Source of the DNA: Microdochium bolleyi
Lineage: Eukaryota > Ascomycota > Sordariomycetes > Xylariales > Microdochiaceae
DNA length: 64,000 bases
Reading direction: 5' to 3'
Assembly: GCA_001566295.1 (NCBI GenBank)
Contig: KQ964245.1
Location: 2,609,524 to 2,673,523, forward strand
The notes under the pieces are model-generated. The model was not told where the DNA came from. It did not search any database and was given only the letters and a program-made list of their open reading frames with translations. The translations under genes were made by a program, and so were the position numbers. Positions 10,994 through 21,825 of this stretch are shown piece by piece; within the stretch, counting starts at the first letter, position 1; each line of letters starts with the position of its first letter.

Positions 10994-13900
10994 ATGTAAG
11001 TCTTCAATGCAGCAAGCTTCCTGCCTCCAGACTTGAAGTGCTCAAAGACTCTACCCACGCCAAGTACAACAGCTGACATTCGTACAGGAAATTCGGCAAG
11101 CATATCCAGAAGCGGCAGCTTGAGGTGCCCGAGTATGCCGCCAGCTTTGTCAACTACAAGGCTCTAAAGAAGGTTCGGTTGACCCTGAACTTGATCAAGC
11201 TGCTACACGAAGGCGGAGCCACATTGTCTTTCATTGATTCAGAAGCTCAAGTGTACAATAGTCCGGATGTACGTTACAGCTAACTTGTTTGCAAACAATA
11301 GCTCATAAAAAGGCTCTCTGCGACTCCTGTATTGAATGCGCAACTCGATCCACACCGGCCACACACGCCGATAGACACACAAGCAGCCTTGCAAGCGAAC
11401 AAAGCAACATTCTTCTTCCAACTAGTAAGCTTCATACATCTTTGCTGGTCGTGTTCTGTGCTTTGACTTACATTTATTAGGAACGAGAGCTCGAGAAAGT
11501 CAATGCTTTATATTTGCAGAAAGAAGCCGAGGTGGGTGGTTACAACAGTTGGTTCTTTCTAGATCCAAACAGCTATATCTGACTGTCTTGATAGCTCAAA
11601 ATCCGCCTCAAGACACTACTCGATAAAAAACGAGTCTTGAAGGCACGTCAGGGTATCTCGCGTCGCTCGGCCAAATTCACAACCCTTGAAGAAGGCTTTC
11701 AGCAATTCGGAAACGATCTCAACAAGCTCCAGCAGTTTGTCGAGATAAACGGTACAGCGTTCTCGAAAATCCTGAAGAAGTGGGATAAAACTTCAAAGTC
11801 CAAGACCAAGGAGCTCTATCTCTCTCGAGCTGTCGAGGTGCAGCCGTTTTTCAACGCGACCGTCATCAGCGAACTCTCAGATCAAGCGACAACCAGCCTC
11901 CAGGAGCTGGGTGCATGGGCTGAAGGCGACCATGTCAGCTTCGAGGGGAAACCTGAGCATATTGTCAGCAGCCAGCATCTGCTTGGCACCGACGAGGGCG
12001 ATGTCGACACTCTGCTGCTGGACACTGCCATCACCGGCAATCTGGACTCATTACGTGACTTGTTGGCACGAATGCAGAGCACAGCGGCGAACGCATCTCC
12101 CACAGATATGACATTGATGGAGAGAGTCACTAGGACATTCCTGGCATCTATCCACGAAGCACCTCGGGCGTCCCTGGAAGTACTCTTACAGACAGGATTG
12201 GTCGACGTGCAGTCCGAGGATGACATCAACGAGAGAAACTGCCTCCACCAGGCGACAATATACGGCAACAATTTTGTCCTGGGCGTTGGCTTGGCCGGCG
12301 GAGTGGCTGTTAACAGGACAGATGTGTATGGCAGAGTGCCACTTCACTATGCGAGCATGCATGGCCGACTGGATATGTTGAATGCGTTACTAGAAGGTAC
12401 GATTTCCTACGCAAACAAACTTCCGAAAGCTATACTAATCAACCTCCGTAGCCGACCCAAGCACAATCGACCTGATCGACCACGACAACTTCACGCCACT
12501 GATCCACTCCATCATCCACGGTCACCTGTCATGTGTTCAGAGACTTCTTGCAGCATCGGCTAGGCTAGATCCAGCTTCTGAGGCTGAACACATCCCCCTC
12601 AACCTCGCCTGCGAGCATGGATCCGTAGAGATCGTGACTCTCCTTCTCCAAGCAGGTGCCAAGATTCTGCCTGATGCTGAGGGCCTCTACCCACAGCATC
12701 TTGTCGCAAGGTCGGGCCAGACCCCAAAACTTCTCAGGCTGCTTCAGCAATACGACGCCGACCTTAACCAGTGTGACAAGCTCTACGGCTGGACACCATT
12801 GTTCCACGCCGCGAGCGAAGGCAATGTCCCGTGCCTGGAGGAGCTGCTGAATGTTGGCGCCGATGCCAACATTGCCGACGAGAAGGACCTGCCCGCCGTG
12901 TACTACGCAGCGTGGGAAGGACACTTGGCTTGCATGAGATTACTTGTTCCATATCAGAGAGGCAGCACGAGGAGTCCGATGACTATGCAGGCTCATCTGA
13001 CACCCTTGGGAAGCAGTGGCCCTATGCCTATGTCTTTGGACGTGGATGCCATCCCAGTCCTGGAGCTACCGCCACCTATCATACCTCTGCGCCGCTACGG
13101 CCACAACTTCCTGGACACGAAGACAGTCATCCAGCTTACATTCGAGGAGCGGGCAGAACAACCTCTGGTCTTCTTCCACGACAGCAAGTACCCCGCAGCG
13201 CGACTCACGATATCATCCAAAGTCGCCGATCTCATCCCCAAGAACATCATACTTCCGTTCCAAGAGGACACCCGGCTGGTGTCATTCCAAGTCGACAATC
13301 TGGACAACTTTACTCTGGACTTTGACGTGTTTCCCACGTATGGCGCCAAGGTCATCGCAAAGACCGTGGCGCTGCCAAACACGTTCAAGGCATGCATGCA
13401 AACCGCGGGCAGGTGTTGCCTCCCGTTGTTCGATCCTCGCTTGCGCGCGATCGGGCAGATCAGCTTCAACACACATGTCATCAAGCCTTTCCGGGGCACG
13501 CCGCTGGAGATTGCCGATTTCGAGACGTACTGGAAAGCCACGAGCCAGCTGGACCAGGCGCCAAACATGTTCGTCACGGGCTCAAGTCTGTCAGGGGACT
13601 TCGTCCAGATCAATGTGCAGCACACGAACGACGGCGTCCCGGTGATCTGGCCCCGTTGGACAATCAACTGCGGCGGAGTCGAGATCCCCGTCTCACGCTT
13701 GACCTACGACCAGTTCAGCACCGTGACGACCACAAGCAGCAGTCGCGCTCAGATGCCCTCGCTCAGCTCAATGCCGCAGGACAGCATCGCCGATATCTAC
13801 CGCATCCTTGCGACGGCCGGCGTCTCACTGGAGCAAGCCCTCGCCCAGCTGCCCACGTCGATGCACGTCAACATCCAGATCCTCTATCCCAGCGAGAAGG

Positions 13901-14506
13901 AGGAGAAAGCCTTCGGCCTGGGCCCGTCCGCGGACATCAACCTCTTCGTCGACTCGGTTCTGACCGTTGTGTTCGACCACGCGCGCAAGCAGCGGTCGCA
14001 GCGGATGCAGGCCCCCGACGCGGTCCGCTCCGTGGTTTTCAGCTCGTACAACCCGATGCTGTGTACGACGCTCAACTGGAAGCAGCCCAACTTCCCGGTA
14101 TTCATGTGCAACGACCTGGGCCGCGAGGAGCCCTCGATGGCGGCGCCCAACGTCATTCAGACGAGCGGGCGCAACTCGCTCTCGATCAAGGAGGCCGTGC
14201 GCGTGGCGCAGAACAACAACTTCATGGGGCTGATCTGCTGCTCTAGGTTATTGGTACGTCTCATCTCTCTACTCCATTCTGCCGGGCTGCCCAAAAGCAT
14301 GTGATTAACATCTCCCCTAGGACATGGTACCGGCTTTGGTCGACGCGATCAAGTCGCACGGCTTGGCGCTGGTGGTGGACAAGTCTGGCGAGAAGACTGC
14401 CGACCCGCACCCGCTGGCGGATCCTTTCCCGAGACTCCCCAAGGGCATCGACGGACTTCTCAAGAGCAATGGCGTACTGCGCTTCAACGAGTCGATAGAC
14501 GTATAG
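10994..14506 (+). CDS. PHO81: PHO81/NUC-2 phosphate-starvation CDK inhibitor (SPX-ankyrin-GDPD-like)
   Basis: Seven exons (10994..10995, 11088..11172, 11302..11424, 11481..11531, 11595..12396, 12452..14253, 14321..14506) give 1016 aa. The first coding exon is only AT; the G of the start codon comes from exon 2 after a 92-nt intron. Residues 1 to about 200 form an SPX domain: MKFGKHIQKRQLEVPEY, then YKALKK joined to LIKRLSATP, and the basic KILKKWDK helix that binds inositol pyrophosphates in this family. Ankyrin repeats cover about 285-523. A C-terminal glycerophosphodiester-phosphodiesterase-like domain (about 729-1010) has HTNDGVPVIWPRW where active enzymes carry catalytic His/Glu/Asp residues, so it is probably non-catalytic. 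In yeast and Neurospora this protein inhibits the Pho80-Pho85-type cyclin/CDK when phosphate is low, releasing the Pho4/NUC-1 activator. Confidence 0.95.
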
Positions 14507-14651
14507 AGGGAGTAGATCCCAAAGAGAAAAAAGCAATTGAAGCGATTGCCAGATGATGGACCTGATGAGCTATCATCAGAATGGGGGTATCATATTGTCA
14601 TTATTGCTGTGATCGTGAAGTTGGCTCTGTTGCCAATCCTCTAGATAGTCA

Positions 14652-15512
14652 CTATGCGCCTTTGTACTGGTATCTCAGTGCACTCAGCTCCTTCTCCGGA
14701 TCGACGCTGCCCATGACCACCTTTGCCAGCAGCACCACAGCGTACACGATAGCAGGCAGATTCCCGAGCCCAAAGTCGCCCCAGGACAATTTTGACGTCG
14801 ATGCCGAACCACTACTACCACCACCGCCGCCGTTACTGCTACTCGAGAGGCTCTTGGCCGCGCTCATGAGTACGAGGGCCACGCACAAGCCGACGTTGAG
14901 GTACGGCAGGTAAAGCTCGAGCGGCGTCTTCTGCGCGGGGAACCAGACGGCGAAGCTGCTCGCGCTGCTGCGCCGGCGCTTCCTGCGGGCGGCGATGCCC
15001 AGACCTCCCATGGCGGCGTACGGGTTGTCATTGTCATTGCCGCTGTAGTCGGCGTCACGGTCTGAGGATGGATCGAAGACGGCCGGCGACGACGCTGACG
15101 CCGGCGACTTGTTTTTCGAGGCGTACACGCCCGCGGTCCACGCGTCAAGGTGCCATATCCCCGTGACGCCCGGCGCGAGGGTCCAGAGCATGTACGCCGT
15201 GGACCCCAGGCTCGAGACGCTCAGCAGGGCGATGAGCCGGTCCGACAGGGACGACCTCGGGACGAGCAGCACAACGAGGTACGGGATCGTTGCGAGCAGG
15301 GGCAGGGCGAGCAGGGCGGTCGCGAACTGCGTGTTGCGCGCCTCGTTCTGCTCCGCCAGGGTCGTGATCAGGTCTTCCTGCTCCTGCTCGTCGAGGGCGG
15401 CGCGGGAGTCGGAGGCGTCCGAGTCGTAGCCGGCGGCAGGGTCGGTGTCGTCGGAGGGGTAGGCGAAGGTGCGCCGGATGCGGGCCGTTGTGCTGCGCGG
15501 TGCGAAGTCCAT
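14652..15512 (-). CDS. Unknown fungal multi-pass membrane protein
   Basis: A single exon encodes 286 aa from the ATG at 15512 (MDFAPRSTTARIRRTF). The frame stays open upstream to another ATG at 15752, but that extension is Pro/Thr/Ser-rich and resembles a translated leader, so I prefer the internal start. After an acidic patch (LDEQEQEDLITTLAEQ) come two adjacent hydrophobic segments (ATALLALPLLATIPYLVVLL and a following one around LLSVSSLGSTAYMLW), a Ser/Asp/Asn-rich loop with the basic RRKRRRSS, then further hydrophobic segments (LPYLNVGLCVALVLM and LPAIVYAVVLLAKVVM) separated by a Gly/Ser run. About four TM helices are predicted by eye. I do not recognise a named family. It is convergent with PHO81, only 145 bp away. 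Confidence 0.7.
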   Translation of the reverse strand: MDFAPRSTTARIRRTFAYPSDDTDPAAGYDSDASDSRAALDEQEQEDLITTLAEQNEARNTQFATALLALPLLATIPYLVVLLVPRSSLSDRLIALLSVSSLGSTAYMLWTLAPGVTGIWHLDAWTAGVYASKNKSPASASSPAVFDPSSDRDADYSGNDNDNPYAAMGGLGIAARRKRRRSSASSFAVWFPAQKTPLELYLPYLNVGLCVALVLMSAAKSLSSSSNGGGGGSSGSASTSKLSWGDFGLGNLPAIVYAVVLLAKVVMGSVDPEKELSALRYQYKGA

Positions 15513-16523
15513 GGCCTTGTCGTCGTCTGTCCGTATGGTTCGCAGCAAGAGCGTGGAGGAAGGAGATGTCGAAGCTTGGTCTGGGTGGAGCCTGGAATGA
15601 GCTCGAGGAGTTGAAGCTCCAGGTGGGGTAGAGCTTGGTGCTGTATTAGCACTTGCCTCGTCTAGCTCGCAGCCAGCAGGAGACGGCGTCAGTTGGTGGA
15701 GTCGACGCTCGGGAGCTCCTGCCATCGCCTCTGTTGTTTCCCCCGGCGGCAACTATTCCGCCCAGGAAATTTGACGTTTCTCACCGACCTCGTAAAGTCG
15801 TTCCCTCGCTTGTCTTGCACTTTAGCGATATTGCCTCGTTCACAGAACCTGAGATGACATGCATGTGCGTCTCGCCGTCAGTGTCACAGCAATAGTGGGC
15901 CGCCGTTGATCCCGGCAAGGAACGTGCCGCCCTGGCGATTAGAGATCCATGTCATCCGAGTTCCTGATGCTTGCCGCCGGCAGACATGGCAGGCGAGCAC
16001 GTTGCTTTTTCGACCCGGCCTCGCAGGCATCGGGATCTGCGCCTTTGGCCGCCGCCACGACATGCGCTGGTCGAGACACGAGGAGCGGCCGATCCCGCGG
16101 AAGCTTGTTCCCTGCCAGCAGCTAACTTCAAGCCCTTCCCGTAGCCATCGTCCCATGGGCCACTACCAAGGTTCCCCCCCTCTTTCAAACCAGAGCTGCC
16201 TTCTCAACAAGTCACCGTCAGCCACCGCATGCACAATGGTGCCAAGGCTGCCTGGGTGGTCCGATTCCAATTCGTCAGGGCACCCGGTGCAGATGGAGAC
16301 TTCCATGCACACCTCAAAGCTTGATCCCGAGGACAGTTTGAATTTGTCGCTCTCCTCATTCCAGCATGGGCACACACCGTCTCTCTCTTTCCTCGCCATT
16401 TGACAGCTTCGCCCTTGCATCATCTTCCCAAAGACGGCTCAGGCATGTCGTTGACAGCATCCTTTTCAAGTGTTTCGCCTGCCAGACCACCTAGGTAGTC
16501 GCGCTTATTTTCAAGATTCTATA
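15513..16523. other. Divergent intergenic region
   Basis: About 1 kb lies between the divergent starts of the membrane protein and the methyltransferase. If the upstream ATG at 15752 is used, the region begins there instead. Open frames at 15906-16403 and antisense to it have no recognisable similarity. I see no RNA gene or repeat. Confidence 0.55.
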
Positions 16524-17919
16524 ATGGAGCACGACACTGTCGACGGCAAGGAGCCTCGACCTTCTACCAGTGATTCAGCATGGTCATCGCATGGCCCCGC
16601 CGAGTCTCAGGAGCCGCACGAGATCATAGATCACCTCGTGATCGACTCTGATGAGCAAGATGGCGACTCGACCCTCGGCTCCGAAGTGTCCTCGTCAGTT
16701 GCTTTCGTCAGGCCGACCATCTTAATTTCCATGCTGACCATACGCCGTCCAGCATCACGACTTCGCTGCGGAGCACAAACTACGAGTTCCGCTATGAGCA
16801 CGGGCGACGCTATCAGAGTGCGAATGGCATCTACCACCTGCCAAACGATGTTGCAAGTCTCACTTCTCCATGTCGCAAGCAATCATGCACCCTGGGCTCA
16901 ATAGAGCTAACTTGGCTGCGTCCTAGCAAGAGATGGATCGACTAGAGCTACAACATCTCATCTGGATCGAGATCACGGGTGGTCGATATCACCTGGCTCC
17001 TCTCAAAGAGGGTCGTCTCACCCACGTCCTCGATATCGGCACCGGCACGGGAAGTAAGTACGGGCGACCACTCCAGCCCAGCTGCCTTTCTTAACCGTCT
17101 ACATCTACATAGACTGGGCCATCGAGTTTGCCAACCTGCACCCAGAGGTGTGGGTCATTGGCACCGACCTCTCGCCGATCCAGCCGGACTGGATACCGAG
17201 CAATTGCGAGTTTTTCGTCGACGACGCTGCCCAGCCCTGGGTCTTCCATGAGCGCTTCGACTACGTGCACACCCGCATGCTAACTATGGGCATCGCCGAC
17301 TGGGACCACATCGCTGATCAGGCGTACCAAGTCCTTCAGCCAGGTGGCTTTCTCGAGATGCAGGAGTTCTCGATTCCGCTGGATAGTCCTGACGGGAGCC
17401 TCGCCGAGGGCTCCGCACTGTGGGAGTGGGGACAGAAGGTCAGGGAGGTTTGTGCGAGGTTGGGCATTGACTCGATGGCTGCGACCAAGCATGCCGACCG
17501 TCTAAGAGCCAGGGGTTATGAGAATGTGCATGATGTCCAACTCCTGTGTCCGCTTGGCCCCTGGGCGAAGGGCTCGCGCGAGAAGAGGCTCGGGTATATG
17601 GCACGCAAAGATCTGTACGAGGGGATTGACGGCATCAGCAAGAGGCTGCTCATGATAGGCGGGGATAGTGCGGAGGATGTCGATGCATTTCTGGCGAAAT
17701 GTAAGGAGGAGCTTCTTGATCCTGCGGTAAGTCTTGGACCAGCATTCTACTTATTGATCATCTGGGCCCATCACGGCTCGGAGGGAGACGTATACTGACG
17801 ATTTTGGCATAGATCCATGTAGGGTTGAACTTGTAAGTCGTGGCGTTGTCACCATTTGCACAGGAGCCCAGGTACTGACAAGATACAGACGCGTTACATG
17901 GGGTCAGCGACCGCAGTAA
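16524..17919 (+). CDS. LaeA-like SAM-dependent methyltransferase
   Basis: Six exons (16524..16693, 16753..16849, 16927..17053, 17113..17726, 17813..17832, 17889..17919) encode 352 aa. The acidic, Ser-rich N-terminus leads into YEFRYEHGRRYQ and LPND, then the SAM-binding motif I, VLDIGTGTGNWAIEFA, at about 122-136. These are followed by IGTDLSPIQPDWIP, a FDYVHTRML motif and the LQPGGFLEMQEF strand, the hallmark layout of the fungal LaeA-like family. Family-typical ends (RVTWGQRP) are recovered only when the last 20-nt and 31-nt exons are spliced in. The family methylates varied substrates; LaeA itself regulates secondary metabolism in the nucleus, but most relatives have unknown substrates. 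No biosynthetic genes lie nearby, so a pathway cannot be inferred. The gene is convergent with COX11. Confidence 0.88.
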
Positions 17920-18252
17920 AGCAGGCGGGTCTTTTGAAACGAGGATCTTCATGGTCGCAGTGCCAAAGCGACCTTGGAAGCTTGTTGTTGTGATGTCTTT
18001 AAGAGTGACGAGTCCGGACGGCCGCTTGGAGGACCAGCTGATGGGCCATGGTACTGGAGGAGCCCCGCCTTGCACTTCATGCAACAGTAATATTCAAGCA
18101 CAGCTACAAGACGCACAAAGCACTTCGACCTGATGCGGGCGAGTCAGAAGCACCGTCGGCCGAATTGTAGCGGTCTGGCACGACTCGAAGAAATTCGTGA
18201 TTATGTCTACATATAATTGTACAACGAACGTGCGTCTATGATATACAGAAGT
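17920..18252. other. Convergent intergenic region
   Basis: This 333-bp space holds the 3' ends of the methyltransferase (plus) and COX11 (minus). An AT-richer patch at about 18200-18240 (TACATATAATTGTACAA) may hold 3'-end signals. I see nothing else. Confidence 0.6.
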
Positions 18253-19489
18253 CTATGGGTTTGATTCAGGGATCGAGGTGAACGACCCGTTGTTATCGTA
18301 CTTGGCCTCTGCGCGTTGGGTAGTCTCTTGTTAGCCAAAGACACAAGTCCGCTAGGTCCTTCCTAGTCTCCCATCTAAGCAAGCAAAAGGAGAAAGAGCA
18401 ACTTACTGAAGAACGTATAGCTCAGCGTGACCTCGTTGACGCCCCTCATGTTCATGTCGTTGAGCAGGTCCGGATCTAGGTAGAAGAAGACGGGCATGTC
18501 GACCGTCTCACCGGCATTGAGCCGCTGCTCCTCGAAGCAGAAGCACTGGATCTTGCTAAAGTACGGCGCCGTCTGGCCCGGGGTCACGCTGTACGTGGCG
18601 ACGCCGATGATGTCTTTATCAGACTTGTTGGTGGCCGTGTAAAACGCGAGCGCCGTCTCGCCGGGCAGCACGCGCACCTCGCGCTGCTGCGGGGTGAACT
18701 TCCACGGCAGGCTGTCGGACACGGAGGCGTTGAACGTGACGCGGATGCGCGACGCCGTGGTCACGGGCCGCAGGCGCTCCGCCGGGTCGTACAGCGGGTC
18801 GTTGACGTCCGCGCCGGTGCCGCCGCCGTGGCCCGGCGCGCGGATGGGCTGCCCGCCCCAGCCGGTCGTCTGGCAGATCTGTAGCGGATGGGCGAAGAGG
18901 GCAGGAAGTCAGTGAGCGGATCATCGAGGGGGGAGTCTTGCGCCATGCTTACCATCTTGTACATCGGCACCGAGCCGTACGAGAAGGCGACGGTGCCGAG
19001 GATGACGCTGATCACGTAGAACATGGTCGTCCGGTTCTTGAGCTTGTAGTGCTCCCGCACGCGCGCCATGCTCTCGGCCTGCAGCGCGTGCTGCCTGGCC
19101 CGGGCCGCGAGGGCGGCGGCGGCGGCTTCTGGTCCTGTTCCTGCGCTGGACCCGCCCGCGGCGGCGGTGCTGGCGCTCCGGCTGCTGCTCCCGAGGCCTG
19201 GCTTCCCTGGGGATCTTTGCACGGCCGCGGCCAACCTTGTAGCTGCGCTGTTGGTGGTGGTGGTCGGGGTAGTGGTGGTGCCGGATATGCTTCGGCACGT
19301 TGTAGCTTGGATCCGTCTCGCGGCTGTCGTCATTGTCGTCGTGGCCAGTGTCCCCGTGGACAACGACCTCGCGAGGAGCTGGCTGATGATTGTCGGCGAG
19401 GAGCGCTGCTGCTGCTGCCGCCGGCACGCCGTGCACATGGACGACGGCGCCGCCGCTGCGCGCCATGCGTTGCTCGCGGCAAGCTTCAT
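18253..19489 (-). CDS. COX11: Cytochrome c oxidase assembly copper chaperone COX11 (CtaG family)
   Basis: Three exons (19489..18953, 18878..18407, 18308..18253) encode 354 aa. The start MKLAASNAWRAAAAP opens a long Arg/Ser/Thr/Ala-rich mitochondrial presequence. A single membrane helix (VISVILGTVAFSYGSVPMY, about 158-177) precedes the intermembrane-space Ig-like domain. The copper-binding CFCF motif (residues 291-294, followed by EEQ) is intact, as are FTPQQREVRVLPGE and the FFYLDPD segment. COX11 delivers copper to the CuB centre of Cox1 in complex IV. The last exon (YDNNGSFTSIP) is recovered only by splicing at the GTAAGT after YTFF. The presequence region, about 150 residues, is long because of low-complexity Thr/Ala/Gln stretches. 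Confidence 0.96.
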
Positions 19490-20139
19490 GGCCCTTTGTC
19501 GTATCTCGTGTGTGCGTCTGTGTGTGCGCTGCTTCCTATGCCTTTGGGGCTCGTTGGGAGGGGAAAGGTTCCCGATATAGGATGCCGGTCTCGTCTCGCT
19601 GCTGTACAGTAGTCCCGGCGGGTGCAGCTCTTGTGCCCGGAGCTCAGTGCCGTAAGGGGCGGACGATGCAGAGAGGTCTGTCTCAATGGGTGAGAGTCGA
19701 GGGCCGGACCCGAGATCTGGAGGGCCGATCGGTGGTGGCATGAGAAGGGTCATCGTTCGGGGTTTGGAGATTTTTGCGGGTCCCAGCCGGGGACTTGCGG
19801 GACCCTTTGCCTGGAAGGGCTTCTCAGCTCCCGTGCCACTTCAACAGGTCAGAGGCTGACAGGGTGCTCAAGAACTGATCAAACAGTGTTCTTTCGAAGC
19901 AGCTTTTGGTATAAAATTTTACATAAACCGCATTTGCCCTCAACAAGTGGTGCCAAGCGGTGCATATCCGAAAATCTGACTGTGCTACAAATCGCTTGGT
20001 ATCCATGGTGCAGTCCTATATCTACACTTGAAAGCAAACATATACAAGAATAGGAACCTTCCCGAAAACTCCCTTTCCGTACTTCTTGCGACGGAAACAA
20101 TATGCAAGTCCCAATGCCTCCAATTGTAGAACCCTCCCA
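19490..20139. other. Intergenic region upstream of COX11
   Basis: These 650 bp lie between COX11 and the downstream end of the FAD oxidoreductase, both on the minus strand. The COX11 frame is open upstream to 19753 but gives a non-conserved extension. An AT-rich stretch at about 19880-20090 probably holds the 3' UTR of the oxidoreductase. Confidence 0.55.
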
Positions 20140-21825
20140 TCAAGCCAGCTTCTCGCTCACTCCCCTCTTATGCCTGCCCCTCCCGTTCATCACGGGCTTC
20201 GCCGTCCGGTACTTTCTCGCCAGCCGCTCCAGCAGATCAATCACAAATATCTGGACGAGCAGCAAGACTATCCGGATAACGGAGTCGACGATCCCGACCC
20301 GGGGATACCTCCCGCGCACATATGTCGGGTCGACGAGGTCGAACGGCAGCTTGGCGCCGAGGTGGTTCTTCGCGACGTGCAGGCCGCTCGTGAAGCCGTC
20401 CTCGTGGAAACCGTATTTTGTCCACGCCCCGGCAAAGCTGATGCCGCGCTTGTTCTGGATCTTGGGCAGGAGCTCGAGCGCGCGGAGCGTGATCTGGTCG
20501 TACACCGGGTTCGAGTACGAGTAGCGTCCCTGGACCAAGGCGGCCTTGGGCTCGTGCAGGGGGTTGATGGTGACAAGAGCGTTTCCGAAAGCCTCACGGG
20601 GGATCCGTTGCAGCGTGTTCATGTCGTACGTCAGCGAGACCTTCTCGATCTCTGTGCTCGACCACCGTGATGATGTCGTCGTATGGTTTAGCGCAGCCCA
20701 TGCCCTGCGTCGTCGCGGCATGAGGGTCGTGTCTGAGTGCAGCACACAAATCGTTTCCTGGGTCTTGAGCTTCGACAAGATGACCTTCTCCTCCTCGGTG
20801 GCTGATGGTGCAACTATCTGGTACGCCTGGTCGCCGTGCGTCGCGAGGATGACATGGTCGTAGAGATCAGTGCGGCCGTTTTCCAGGTGCAGATTCACCT
20901 GGCCATCTTCTGTGTTACTGATGTGTTTCACCGCCGTTTTCAGGAACAGGTGATTTGGTGGGAAGCCTTTCATGACTGTGTCGATGTACGCCCGAGAGCC
21001 GTTCTCCAGAGTAGACCATTTTGTCGCGCCGCCGAAGAACTCGAGAAGGTTGTGATTCCACCTGTGAGTAGTGATTAGGACACGATGGCATCGCGCATGA
21101 GGGGTGGTTGCAACTCACATATATCGTACAAGCATGATCACGGGGAACTCGAATGCGCACTTCTCCGGACTCATGCTCCACAGACCGGCAGCGAGGGGCA
21201 GCAGGTAATCATCGCGAAAGGCATCCGAGTATCCTTCACGGTCCAGGTACTGCCCAATCGTCTCGTCATACCTACCACCCTTGAGGCTTCGATCTTTCCT
21301 GTGGTCGTCGTCTCTGAGAAGATCCAGAGCGAACTGCTGGAACCGCACAGTGTCGAACAACAGCCGCCACATGCGCGGTGATAGCAGGTTGGCTCTCTGG
21401 GCGAAGAGCGCTCTCAGGCCAGCGCCCGCCCCAATCCATTCAAAAGCACCACGATCGCGAGACACACTTGTAGTTACACAAGTGGGCACAGTGCCGAGAC
21501 CAAGCTTGTCCAGGAAACTTTTGAAGTTGGCTGTCAGAAGAGGACTGGTTAGCCGGCCGATGCTCACACAAGCATGGAAGGTCAGGCAATACGAACGCGA
21601 AGCTGCGCTGTTGAAGACGACGAAGCCCGTGTCGACCAACGTCCTGAACCTGCCTTGCTTCCACTCTACCGTGTTGATGTGGCCCCCAAGGCGATCGGAT
21701 GCCTCGTAGAGGTAGACATCGTGATGGGTGCGGTTGAGGGCCCACAGCGCTGCGATGCCGGCCGAGCCGCTGCCCACGATGGCAATTTTCTTCCTGGGGA
21801 TCAGGTTAATCACTGCGGCAGGCAT
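20140..21825 (-). CDS. FAD-dependent amine-oxidase-like oxidoreductase (COG2907 type)
   Basis: Three exons (21825..21597, 21530..21119, 21061..20140) encode 520 aa. The N-terminal Rossmann motif IAIVGSGSAGIAAL (GxGxxG at 18-23) binds the FAD ADP moiety, and the follow-up YEASDRLGGHINT (about 40-52) is typical of the amine oxidase/phytoene desaturase superfamily. Further landmarks are DTGFVVFN, RGAFEW, SLTYDMNTLQ and the C-terminal FAD motif GISFAGAWTKYGFHEDGF. A hydrophobic segment near the end (VDSVIRIVLLLVQIFVIDLL) predicts a C-terminal membrane anchor before a basic tail. The family resembles bacterial NAD/FAD-binding proteins often found beside cyclopropane-fatty-acid synthase genes. The substrate is unknown, and no such synthase is present here. 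Confidence 0.88.

Noticed and set aside
11173..11301. In-frame continuation of PHO81 exon 2 (VRLTLNLIKLL...)
   Set aside because: By chance it resembles the SPX LIK motif, but splicing to 11302 gives the full conserved LIKRLSATP...TQAALQANK block and the continuation runs into a stop.
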